NCBI GenBank assembly: GCA_900550705.1
Contig: URTG01000004.1
Span: 1 to 27,948, forward strand
Length of the DNA: 27,948 bases
Direction: 5' to 3'
Source: an uncultured Eubacteriales bacterium
GTDB taxonomy: Bacteria; Bacillota; Clostridia; Oscillospirales; Oscillospiraceae
Below are positions 7,628-15,311 of this stretch, one piece after another. A program made the translations under genes and the position numbers. The notes beneath the pieces are model-generated. The model saw only the letters and a program-made list of their open reading frames with translations, was not told where the DNA came from and searched no databases. Positions within the stretch are counted from its first letter, which is position 1; every line of letters starts with the position of its first letter.

Positions 7628-9949
7628 ATGCAACCTGTTATGTGCAGCCGCTGCGGAAAGAACGTGGCGGTTATTTATATCACGAAGATGGAGGGCACCA
7701 CGTCCAAGAGCGAGGGCCTGTGTCTCAAGTGCGCCCGGGAGCTGGGCATCAAGCCCGTGGACGACATGATGAAGAAGATGGGCATCAGCGACGAGGACTT
7801 GGACACCCTGACCACCGAGATGATGTCCGCCTTCGGCGGCGCGGAGGGGCTGGAGAGCCTGATGAATCCCCCCGCCCCCACCGAGGGCGACGGGGAGGAG
7901 GGGGACGACGGCCGGACGGCCACCTTCCCCTTCCTGAACCAGCTGTTCAGCGGAGCCGCCCAGCAGCAGCCTGCCGGCGGGGACGAGACCGCCGGCCAGG
8001 GCCAGCGCCGGGGGGAGAAGGCGGGGAATAAGGCCCCCAAGCGGAAGTATCTGGACAACTACTGCATCTCCCTGACCAAAAAGGCCCGGGACGGCAAGCT
8101 GGACCGCCTCATCGGCCGGGACCGGGAGGTGGAGCGGGTCACCCAGATCCTGAACCGCCGCCAGAAGAACAACCCCTGTCTCATCGGCGAGCCGGGCGTG
8201 GGCAAGACGGCCATCGCCGAGGGCCTGGCCCAGCGCATCGTCAAGGGGGACGTGCCCTATAAGCTCCTGGACAAGGAGGTCTATCTGCTGGACCTGACCT
8301 CCCTGGTGGCCGGCACCCAGTTCCGCGGCCAGTTCGAAAGCCGCATGAAGGGCCTCATCGAGGAGATCCGCAAGCTGGGCAACATCATCCTGGTCATTGA
8401 CGAGGTCCACAACATCGTGGGCGCGGGGGACGCGGAGGGCTCGATGAACGCCGCCAACATCCTCAAGCCCGCCCTGTCCCGGGGGGAGCTTCAGGTCATC
8501 GGTGCCACCACCCTGAACGAGTACCGCAAGCACATCGAAAAGGACACCGCCCTGGAGCGGCGCTTCCAGCCCGTCATGGTGGAGGAGCCGTCCATTCAGG
8601 ACAGCGTGACGATTCTGGAGGGCATCGCCCCCTATTACGAGAGCTACCACCAGGTCACCGTCTCCCCCGCCATCTGCCGGGCCGCCGTGACCATGAGCGA
8701 GCGCTACATCACCGACCGCTATCTCCCCGACAAGGCCATCGACCTCATTGACGAGGCCTGCTCCTATGTGAACCTGCACAATCAGGACCTGTCCCGGCTC
8801 AGCGCCGTGAACAAGGAGCTGGCCGACCTGGCCAAGGAGCGGGAGGTCATGACCGCCGCCGCCACCGAGGAGTCCTATGAGCGCCTGGCCGCCATCAAGA
8901 GCACCGAGCTGCGGCTGGAGGCCGAGCAGCACGAGCTGCAATCCAAGCCCCAGCCCACGCTGACGGTGGAGCACCTGGCCAACGTGATCGAGCTGTGGAC
9001 CAACATCCCCGCCAGCCGCATCCAGGAGCAGGAGTTCCAGCGCCTGGCCCAGCTGGAGGACCGCCTGAAGGCCCACATCATCGGCCAGGACGAGGCGGTA
9101 AAGGCCGTGTCCGCCGCCATCCGCCGGGGCCGGGTGGGCATCAGCCCCAAGCACAAGCCCGTGTCCTTCATCTTCGTCGGCTCCACCGGCGTGGGCAAGA
9201 CGGAGCTGGTCAAGCAGCTGGCCGCCGACCTGTTCGACGCCCCGGATGCCCTCATCCGCCTGGATATGTCCGAGTTTATGGAGAAGCACGCCGTCTCCCG
9301 CATCATCGGCTCTCCCCCGGGCTATGTGGGCTATGACGAGGCAGGTCAGCTCACCGAAAAGATTCGCCGCAAGCCCTACTCCGTCGTTCTGTTCGACGAG
9401 ATCGAAAAGGCCCACCCCGACGTGCTGAACATCCTGCTTCAGGTCCTGGACGACGGCCGGGTGACCGACGCCCACGGGCGGACCGTCAACTTTGAGAACA
9501 CCGTCATCGTCATGACCACCAACGCGGGCAGCAACACCAAGGTGGGCAGCGTGGGCTTCGGCCGCACCGCCAACGAGCAGGGCCGCGACCGGGCCATGAA
9601 GGCGCTGAACGAGTTCCTCCGCCCCGAGTTCATCAACCGGGTGGACGAGATCGTCTACTTCAACGCCCTCACCGAGGAGGATTTCAAGGGCATTGCCCAG
9701 ATCATGCTCCGGGAGCTGGCCGACGCTATGGCCGAGAAGGGCATCGCCTTCTCCTGGGAGGACTCCCTGCTGGACTATCTGGTCAAGAAGTCCTACTCCG
9801 CCGCCTATGGTGCCCGGAACCTCCGCCGCCTGATCCAGAAGGAGCTGGAGGATGCCATCGCCCTGCGCCTCATCGAGGGGTATCAGCACCCCATCACCCA
9901 GATGAAGGCGCTGGCCGAGGAGGAGCAGATCCAGCTGATCGCGATGTAA
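7628..9949 (+). CDS. clpE: ClpE-type AAA+ unfoldase with N-terminal zinc finger
   Basis: The 773-residue protein is a two-ring Clp ATPase. Cys6/Cys9 and Cys32/Cys35 (CSRC...CLKC) form a treble-clef zinc finger like that of ClpE. A low-complexity linker runs to about 138. The first AAA+ module has Walker A GEPGVGKT (187-194) and Walker B ILVIDE (254-259). A short coiled middle segment spans about 383-440. The second AAA+ module has GSTGVGKT (518-525), VVLFDE (586-591), and a VGF tripeptide (642-644) at the place of the ClpP-binding loop. The double Clp-N repeats of ClpC are absent, which supports ClpE over ClpC. Partner is expected to be ClpP (not in window). No CtsR operator was seen upstream. 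A strong terminator follows. Confidence 0.9.
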   Translation: MQPVMCSRCGKNVAVIYITKMEGTTSKSEGLCLKCARELGIKPVDDMMKKMGISDEDLDTLTTEMMSAFGGAEGLESLMNPPAPTEGDGEEGDDGRTATFPFLNQLFSGAAQQQPAGGDETAGQGQRRGEKAGNKAPKRKYLDNYCISLTKKARDGKLDRLIGRDREVERVTQILNRRQKNNPCLIGEPGVGKTAIAEGLAQRIVKGDVPYKLLDKEVYLLDLTSLVAGTQFRGQFESRMKGLIEEIRKLGNIILVIDEVHNIVGAGDAEGSMNAANILKPALSRGELQVIGATTLNEYRKHIEKDTALERRFQPVMVEEPSIQDSVTILEGIAPYYESYHQVTVSPAICRAAVTMSERYITDRYLPDKAIDLIDEACSYVNLHNQDLSRLSAVNKELADLAKEREVMTAAATEESYERLAAIKSTELRLEAEQHELQSKPQPTLTVEHLANVIELWTNIPASRIQEQEFQRLAQLEDRLKAHIIGQDEAVKAVSAAIRRGRVGISPKHKPVSFIFVGSTGVGKTELVKQLAADLFDAPDALIRLDMSEFMEKHAVSRIIGSPPGYVGYDEAGQLTEKIRRKPYSVVLFDEIEKAHPDVLNILLQVLDDGRVTDAHGRTVNFENTVIVMTTNAGSNTKVGSVGFGRTANEQGRDRAMKALNEFLRPEFINRVDEIVYFNALTEEDFKGIAQIMLRELADAMAEKGIAFSWEDSLLDYLVKKSYSAAYGARNLRRLIQKELEDAIALRLIEGYQHPITQMKALAEEEQIQLIAM

Positions 9950-9951
9950 TG

Positions 9952-9989
9952 AAAAAGCACCGACCTTGCAGAGAGGTCGGGGCTTTTTT
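9952..9989 (+). terminator. Intrinsic terminator of clpE
   Basis: A stem of CCGACCT and AGGTCGG, extended outward by AAAAAGC and GCTTTTTT, starts 3 bases after the clpE stop and ends in a T6 run. It is symmetrical enough to work on the minus strand too. Confidence 0.9.
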
Positions 9990-10273
9990 GGGGGGGGGAT
10001 TTCGGGCCTGCGGGCGCGAGGACGGGGGAGTTTCGCCTGCGGGCGAGCTACTTTCCAGTGATGGAAAGTAACCGACGTCGGGTCAAAGTCCATTCCGCAA
10101 GGAACACCCTGCAAGCAGGGTATTCCTTGCTGCATTCCCTTGCCCCTCCTTCTCCCACACTGACCCGCTTCGCTGGGCTCAGTGCGGGGCCCCAATGCCG
10201 GGGCCGCGGGCCCGGACCCTTTGTCTAGCTGCACGCCTAGCATGGCAACAATCGCGGGGTGCGGCTGCAAAAT
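9990..10273. repeat. Gene-free hairpin island between convergent genes
   Basis: No ORF of substance is supported here. After a run of nine G there is a direct repeat CCTGCGGGCG (10007-10016 and 10036-10045). Inverted repeats then follow one another: TACTTTCCA/TGGAAAGTA (10049-10070, loop GTGA), CCGACGTCGG (10072-10081), a 34-base near-perfect palindrome at 10097-10130 with one mismatch and an AA centre, CACTGA/TCAGTG (10158-10184), and GGCCCC/GGGGCC (about 10188-10205). Together with the element at 10274-10425 it fills most of a 490-bp gap. The structures are seen; an origin from one or more palindromic mobile or REP-like units is inference. Confidence 0.6.
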
Positions 10274-10425
10274 AGCCTTCCCCTGGGGGAAGGTGCCCCG
10301 CAGGGGCGGATGAGGGGAGCGGTATCGAAAACTACGCGGTTTCGACATAAGAGAGGCAAAGTCCTTCGGCGTTCCCCTCATCCGTCACGGGCTTCGCCCG
10401 CGCCACCTTCCCCCAGGGGAAGGCT
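10274..10425. repeat. Small palindrome-ended repeat (MITE/REP-like), copy 2, complete
   Basis: This 152-bp element begins AGCCTTCCCC and ends GGGGAAGGCT. Each end is itself a hairpin (CCTTCCCC-TG-GGGGAAGG at left, CCTTCCCC-CA-GGGGAAGG at right). Inside are GGGGCGGATGAGGGG and CCCCTCATCCGTC blocks in inverted orientation and the GGGCTTCGCCC hairpin. It is the reverse complement of the copy at 1-141, with scattered substitutions concentrated in the central 45 bases. Its right end lies 15 bases from the stop codon of the minus-strand gene at 10440. No target-site duplication is evident. Confidence 0.8.
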
Positions 10426-10439
10426 GGGGAAGGACTGCC

Positions 10440-12269
10440 TCACCCCTCCGCGCAGAACATGGGCCGCGCCTCATCAAACAGATCCACCATGCCGCAGTAG
10501 TTCAGCAGCTCATACTGGTGCAGCCAGTCCTGCTGCGTCTCGTTCAGCTCGTCCCGCTTCAGATACTGGCCGTCGCAGGTGAGGATGCCCACGGGGGTGA
10601 TGGCGGGGAGCTGGGCATAGAGCTGGTCCAGGAAGCTCATGTAGCCCGTCAGGGGGAGACCGGCGGTTTTGGCGGCCAGGACACCCAGGTAGTTGGGGCT
10701 GATGGCCACATCCTGCTGCTCCTCAATGTCGTAGTTGGTCCAGAGGAAGAAGGGCACGGCGTACTGCTGCATGACCTCCTGGGTGGTGCGCTGGTCCAGG
10801 GGCTTGCCGAACAGTGTTTCGTAGAAGGCGTTTTTCAGCGGCGGCTGGTGGTCGCCGAAGAAGACGATCATGGTGGGCTCATCGCACTGGCTGTAATAGG
10901 AAATCAGCTCCTCCAGCGCCTTGTCCGTCTCGTGGGCCAGGGCGAAGTACTGGACCGCGGAGGAGTCCGCCCGCTCCAGCTCGTCAGACAGGCGGATCGT
11001 CCGTTCCAGATTGTTCCAGCCCTGAGCGTAGCCGCTGTGGTTCTGCATGGTCACGTTGAACAGGAAGGTCCGCTGCTCCTCCTCCGTGGTGCGGTAAAGC
11101 ATGGAGAAGTCGGAGGAATCGGAGACATAGTGCCGGATGTACTGGGGGTCCACCACATCCTCCTCATACATCTGGCGGTCGAAATCCAGGTACTGATAGG
11201 CCAGCACCCGGTTCCAGCCGGAGGACAGATAGGGGTGGAATGCGGTGGTCTCATACCCCTCACTCCCCGCCAGGGCGGCCAGGGAGGGCATTCCCGTCTC
11301 TACATACAGCTGATAGGCCACGGTGTGAGGTGGCTGGAACAGGGTGGAAAAGCCCGTCAGAAACTCAAATTCCACGCTGGCCGTGCCGCCGCCGGTGACC
11401 GGGGAATACATCCAGCCCTTGATGGTATTCTTTTTCAAGGAGTGCAGGAAGGGCGTGGGGTCCTCCGAGGCTTCAAACCCGTCGAAGATGGAAAAGTCGG
11501 CAAAGGACTCGTCCATAATGCCGATGATGTTCACCGGCCTGGTGACGGCTTCGTCCGCCGTCTGGCCGGGGTACTGCTCCATCAGGTCCAGCACGGCGTC
11601 GTGGCTGTAATCCGAGGGCTTATCCACCGAGCTGTACCGCAGCGCCACGGTGAAGTTCAGCAGGAAGCCGTTGCGCTGGGTGACCCACTGCTGGGTGTAA
11701 ATGTCCAGGGCGGGCAGCATCCCTGTGCCGAAGAAGGCGAAGCTGTACCCTCCCACCAGGACCCACAGCACCAGGGCGGGCAGCCAGCGGATATGAGCCC
11801 GCCTCCTCTGCCCCGTGCACACGGCCACCAGGAACAGATAGGCCGTCAGCAGCACCGCCGCCTGGACGATGTACCAATCCGGGGAGTAGTCGAAGCCTTC
11901 GGCCACGTTGGCCGCTGTCCGCCAGCCGGACAGGTCGGCGGGAAACAGAATTCGGCCCCGGAACCGCAGGATATAGTGATTCAGCAGCCCCACGGCGAAG
12001 GAGAGCACCGCCGCGGCCGCCGCAGCCCGCCGGTTCCGGCCCAGAATCAGACGGCAGACGATGAGCAGCAGGTAGTACCAGATCATGTTCATCAGCACCT
12101 GCCATGCCTCCAGGTCGGCAAAGACGTCGTTCTGGTTCAGGATCTCTACCATCCAGAAGCACACCCAGGGGGCCAGCAGCAGCACCAATCGGCTGCACCA
12201 CAGCCCCGGCTGGCTCCGCACCCGGTCCCACAGACGGGGGAAGGTGTCTCCGTAAATCAGTTTCTTCAT
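10440..12269 (-). CDS. LTA-synthase-family membrane sulfatase/phosphotransferase
   Basis: The 609-residue protein has about five N-terminal membrane helices (within 27-182) followed by an extracytoplasmic alkaline-phosphatase-superfamily domain. Active-site features match LtaS-type enzymes: metal-ligand E254 in IMDESFADFS, nucleophile T296 in GGGTASVEFEFLTG, NHSGY (410-414), and D473/H474 in FFGDHQPP. The family transfers glycerol phosphate (or related groups) from phosphatidylglycerol onto wall or lipid polymers. The true product here is unknown. The frame is open to 12329, but the ATG at 12269 gives a sensible basic N terminus and has a modest GAGGGA site about 10 bases upstream; the upstream ATG has none. 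It is separated from the aro operon by a terminator, so it is probably transcribed alone. Confidence 0.88.
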   Translation of the reverse strand: MKKLIYGDTFPRLWDRVRSQPGLWCSRLVLLLAPWVCFWMVEILNQNDVFADLEAWQVLMNMIWYYLLLIVCRLILGRNRRAAAAAAVLSFAVGLLNHYILRFRGRILFPADLSGWRTAANVAEGFDYSPDWYIVQAAVLLTAYLFLVAVCTGQRRRAHIRWLPALVLWVLVGGYSFAFFGTGMLPALDIYTQQWVTQRNGFLLNFTVALRYSSVDKPSDYSHDAVLDLMEQYPGQTADEAVTRPVNIIGIMDESFADFSIFDGFEASEDPTPFLHSLKKNTIKGWMYSPVTGGGTASVEFEFLTGFSTLFQPPHTVAYQLYVETGMPSLAALAGSEGYETTAFHPYLSSGWNRVLAYQYLDFDRQMYEEDVVDPQYIRHYVSDSSDFSMLYRTTEEEQRTFLFNVTMQNHSGYAQGWNNLERTIRLSDELERADSSAVQYFALAHETDKALEELISYYSQCDEPTMIVFFGDHQPPLKNAFYETLFGKPLDQRTTQEVMQQYAVPFFLWTNYDIEEQQDVAISPNYLGVLAAKTAGLPLTGYMSFLDQLYAQLPAITPVGILTCDGQYLKRDELNETQQDWLHQYELLNYCGMVDLFDEARPMFCAEG

Positions 12270-12401
12270 GGCTTGGATTCCCTCTTTTTCGTTGGTTCTT
12301 ATTTCATGCGCCGTAAAGGCGAATTGCATTACAGATTGTGGGGCAGCGGCGCGCCTTTCAGTGTAGCACGGATTCTACAAAAAGGAAAGAGGTGTTTCGA
12401 C

Positions 12402-12459
12402 GAAAAACGCAGGGAACGGGCCGCTTTGCCTCACGGGCGGTCCGCTCCCTGGGGTTTTT
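12402..12459 (-). terminator. Terminator of the aromatic operon
   Basis: CAGGGAACGGGCCGC (12410-12424) pairs with the arm ending about 12452 (CAGGGAGCGGACCGC on the minus strand), with one mismatch and one wobble. On the minus strand the stem is followed by CGTTTTTCG; on the plus strand by GGGGTTTTTG. It lies about 30 bases after the aroQ stop, upstream of the next minus-strand gene. Confidence 0.8.
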
Positions 12460-12489
12460 GTCTGTATTGTTATTTCACTTTACAGCACC

Positions 12490-12924
12490 TTATTTTCCGT
12501 ACTTTTCACACAGATACTCCATAGCCTCCACATACCCCTGGAAGCCCTTGCCCATGACGGTCTTCTCGCAGGCCATTCCAGCGTAGGAGAGCTGGCGGAA
12601 GTCGTCCCGGGTCTTCACGTCGGACAGGTGGACCTCCACGGCGGGCAGGGCCACGGCCTTCAGCGCGTCCAGAATGGCCACGCTGGTGTGGGTGTAGGCC
12701 GCCGGGTTGATGACGATGGCGTCCTTGGTCCCGTAGGCGGCCTGGATCTGATCCACCAGGTCCCCCTCGTGGTTGGACTGGTATACCTCCAGCTCCGCGC
12801 CCAGGCGGGCGGCGGTGTCCTCCAGCAGCTTCACCAGGGTGGGATAGTCCTGCTTGCCATAGATGGCGGGCTCCCGAATGCCCAGCATATTCAGATTGGG
12901 TCCGTTCAATACCAGCAGCTTCAT
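12490..12924 (-). CDS. aroQ: Type II 3-dehydroquinate dehydratase AroQ
   Basis: This enzyme dehydrates 3-dehydroquinate to 3-dehydroshikimate, the third shikimate step. The 144-residue length is normal for the type II dodecameric enzyme. Visible residues are LNGPNLNMLG (6-15), the lid Tyr Y22 in REPAIYG, N73 in INPAAYTH, H79 and H99 in VEVHLSD. The usual SN after His is SD here. Its ATG overlaps the aroE-aroK stop by 4 bases (ATGA), and AAGGAGG lies 8 bases upstream inside that gene. It is the last gene of the aromatic operon; a terminator follows. Confidence 0.95.
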   Translation of the reverse strand: MKLLVLNGPNLNMLGIREPAIYGKQDYPTLVKLLEDTAARLGAELEVYQSNHEGDLVDQIQAAYGTKDAIVINPAAYTHTSVAILDALKAVALPAVEVHLSDVKTRDDFRQLSYAGMACEKTVMGKGFQGYVEAMEYLCEKYGK

Positions 12925-14150
12925 TGCTCCAGCCTCCTTATGATCTCTGCCACCGCCGCGTCTACGGTGGTGTTGTCCACGGTCCAGTCCGCCGCGCCCT
13001 CATAGAGGGGCAGGCGCTGGCGGTACAGCTCCTCCAGGGGGTTGGCCTGGGACACGGGGCGGCCGTCAGTGGGCAGCTTGTCCAGGGGCCGGCGGAGGAA
13101 CACCACCACGGAGTTCTGCCGCATGGGGTCCCAGTTCTCCCGCCGGGTGACCACGCCGCCGCCGGTGGCGATGACCAGGCCGGACCGGCTGCCCGCCTGG
13201 ACCACCGCCTGGTGCTCCATCCGGCGGAAGGTCTCCTCCCCCTTCTCGGCAAACAGCCGGGGGATGGAGCAGCCCGCCGCCTGGACCACCAGCTCGTCGG
13301 TATCCACCAGCTCCCGGCCCAGACGCCGGGCCAGGGCGTGGCCCACGGTGGTCTTGCCGCAGCCGGGCATCCCGATGAGCAGGAGGTTCCGGGTGTCCCG
13401 CTCCATCTCCCGGGTGATCTCCGCGACCCGGTCGTCGGGCAGTGAGATGTCCAGAAACCGCTCCGCCGCCGCCTTGGCCTGGGCCACCAGCATCCCCAGA
13501 CCGTTGGAGCGGCACAGTCCCCGCCGCTCCGCGTCCAGCAGCAGCTGGGTCTTGGCGGGGTTGTAGATCAGGTCGAAGACGCCCTCCATCGCGGGGAACC
13601 GATCCAGATTCACCGGGGAAATGCCGGTCTTGGGGTACATCCCCACGGGGGTGGCGTTGACGATGATCCGGGCATCGGCATGGCGGTCCAGATTCTGGTA
13701 GTTGTCCGGGCCGGATCGGGAGATGAACACGATCTCCCCCGCCCCCATGTCCTCCAGCACGGTCTTCACCGTGAGGGACACGCCGCCGGTGCCAAGGATC
13801 AGGGCCTTCCGCCCTTCCACCTGCGCCCCGGCGGAGCGGAGCAGATAGGCAAAGCCGTCGTAATCCGTGTTGTGCCCCAGCAGAGTGCCGTCCTTCCGGC
13901 GGACAATGGTGTTCACGCTGCCGATCCGCTGGGCCTGGGGGGTCAGGGCCTGGCAGTAGGGAATCACCGCTTTTTTATAGGGGATGGTCACATTCAGGCC
14001 GGAAAAGCTCCCCTTCTCCAGGAAGGGACCCAGCTCCTCGGGCCTGAGCTCAATGAGGGAATAGTCGTATCCGGCCAGCTTTTTATGGATGGCGGGGGAA
14101 AAGCTGTGCCCCAGCTTCTCCCCGATCAGCCCGTAGGTCCCCGCGCCCAT
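12921..14150 (-). CDS. Bifunctional shikimate dehydrogenase-shikimate kinase (AroE-AroK fusion)
   Basis: The 409-residue protein joins two consecutive pathway enzymes. Residues 1-250 are AroE: GHSFSPAIH (14-22), NVTIPYKK with catalytic Lys about 59, NTDYDG with D96 (94-99), and the nucleotide loop LGTGG (119-123) followed by VSLTVK, which departs from the common GGA(S/A) form. Residues 254-409 are AroK: P-loop GMPGCGKTT (260-268), DTD (283-285), EETFRRME (305-312), ATGGG (328-332) and TDGRP (361-365). No frameshift or internal stop separates the halves. The gene overlaps the pheA stop by 1 base (TGATG) and its ribosome binding site GAGGTGAT lies in the last pheA codons. Substrate channelling is possible but not shown. 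Confidence 0.93.
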   Translation of the reverse strand: MGAGTYGLIGEKLGHSFSPAIHKKLAGYDYSLIELRPEELGPFLEKGSFSGLNVTIPYKKAVIPYCQALTPQAQRIGSVNTIVRRKDGTLLGHNTDYDGFAYLLRSAGAQVEGRKALILGTGGVSLTVKTVLEDMGAGEIVFISRSGPDNYQNLDRHADARIIVNATPVGMYPKTGISPVNLDRFPAMEGVFDLIYNPAKTQLLLDAERRGLCRSNGLGMLVAQAKAAAERFLDISLPDDRVAEITREMERDTRNLLLIGMPGCGKTTVGHALARRLGRELVDTDELVVQAAGCSIPRLFAEKGEETFRRMEHQAVVQAGSRSGLVIATGGGVVTRRENWDPMRQNSVVVFLRRPLDKLPTDGRPVSQANPLEELYRQRLPLYEGAADWTVDNTTVDAAVAEIIRRLEQ

Positions 14151-15298
14151 CAGCAGATCACCTCGTTATAGGTGCCCAGATAGCGCAGCTGCTCGCAGTC
14201 AGACTCCAGGTCCCGGAACAGGGTCTCCATCTCCGGGGCGTAGACCGAGGCCTCCACGTCGAAGTAGAACATAAATTCAAACTCCCGGCCGGGCAGGGGG
14301 CGGCTCTCCAGCTTTTTCAGGTTCATGTTCAGGGCATAGAACTTGGCCAGCACGTTATACAGGGTGCCGGGCTTGTGGGGCAGGACCATCATCAGCGAGG
14401 TCTGGTCCGCCCCGGGGTAGATCTCCGGGTTCTTGGAGATGCAGATGAACCGGGTGTAGTTGCTGTCCTGGTCCTGCACGTTGGCCTGGACGATGTTCAG
14501 CCCGTACTGCTCCGCACACAGGCGGGAGGACAGGGCGGCCACGTCCGTCCGGTGGGAATCGGCCACCATCTTGGAGGCCACGGCGGTGTTTTCCACCACC
14601 GTGACCTTCACCCCCAGCTTAGCCAGGAAGCCGGAGCTCTGGTTCAGGGCCTGCTCGTGGGAGTAGACCTCCTTGATGTCCTCCAGCTTCACCCCGGGCT
14701 TGGCCAGCAGATTGTGGCTCACCTTCAGCCGGGCGGAGCGGACGATGTGGAAGTTGTGCCGGATCATCAGGTCATACACCGCGTTCACCGACCCGGCGGT
14801 GCTGTTTTCGATGGGCAGAATGCCATACTGGCACATCCCGCTCTCCACCGCCTTGAACACATGGTCAAAGGTCTGGAAATACAGGATGGTAGGGGCCTTG
14901 AACAGCCGGTCGCAGGCCAGCTGGGAATAGGCCCCCTCGATGCCCTGACAGGCCACGGTGGGCCGCTGGGGAAACAGGGGGTCGGTCTCCTTCAGGGCGG
15001 TGCGGATGCCCTGATAGACCTGGGACTCCTGACCCAGCTTCCCGGTCTCATAGGACCGGCTGGCAGCCAGCAGGGTGCGGTAGACCGACTGGATGTAATC
15101 CGCCAGCTCGTCTCCCGCCGCCTGACCCACCTTGCCCAGCAGCGCCCGCTCCCGGCTGGCGTCCAGAATGGGCAGCCCCCGTTCCTTTTTATAGGCCGCC
15201 ACCTGGGTGACGACCTCCATGCGGCGCTTGAACAGCTCCACCATCTTCTGGTCGATGCCGTCGATCTCGCGGCGCAGCTCCTCCAGGTTCTCGCTCAC
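14150..15298 (-). CDS. pheA: Bifunctional chorismate mutase/prephenate dehydratase
   Basis: The 382-residue product converts chorismate to prephenate and then phenylpyruvate, the route to Phe. The N-terminal 90 residues are an AroQ-class chorismate mutase (LRREIDGIDQKMVELFKRR, then KKERGLPILD). Residues about 113-290 are prephenate dehydratase, with GAYSQLA (122-128), PIENSTAGSV (162-171) and the catalytic TRF (282-284). The C-terminal ACT domain (about 300-380) carries ESRP (331-334), the usual Phe-binding motif, so feedback inhibition by Phe is likely. The start is GTG at 15298; AAGGAGG lies 8 bases upstream and overlaps the aroC stop region. No prephenate dehydrogenase for Tyr is in this operon. 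Confidence 0.95.
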   Translation of the reverse strand: MSENLEELRREIDGIDQKMVELFKRRMEVVTQVAAYKKERGLPILDASRERALLGKVGQAAGDELADYIQSVYRTLLAASRSYETGKLGQESQVYQGIRTALKETDPLFPQRPTVACQGIEGAYSQLACDRLFKAPTILYFQTFDHVFKAVESGMCQYGILPIENSTAGSVNAVYDLMIRHNFHIVRSARLKVSHNLLAKPGVKLEDIKEVYSHEQALNQSSGFLAKLGVKVTVVENTAVASKMVADSHRTDVAALSSRLCAEQYGLNIVQANVQDQDSNYTRFICISKNPEIYPGADQTSLMMVLPHKPGTLYNVLAKFYALNMNLKKLESRPLPGREFEFMFYFDVEASVYAPEMETLFRDLESDCEQLRYLGTYNEVIC

Positions 15299-15311
15299 AA
15301 TACGCTCCTCC

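Noticed and set aside
9990..10273. CRISPR array
   Set aside because: The palindromes differ from one another and there are no regularly spaced identical repeats or cas genes.
7601..10381. A 926-codon minus-strand open frame opposite clpE
   Set aside because: It is the antisense shadow of a clear ClpE gene in GC-rich DNA; its translation is low-complexity Gly/Leu/Val/His sequence with no recognisable domain and it runs through the terminator and repeats.
10518..12524. A 668-codon plus-strand open frame opposite the LTA-synthase-like gene
   Set aside because: It shadows the gene with catalytic residues on the minus strand, is Gly/Gln/His-rich, lacks a plausible ribosome binding site and crosses the aro terminator.
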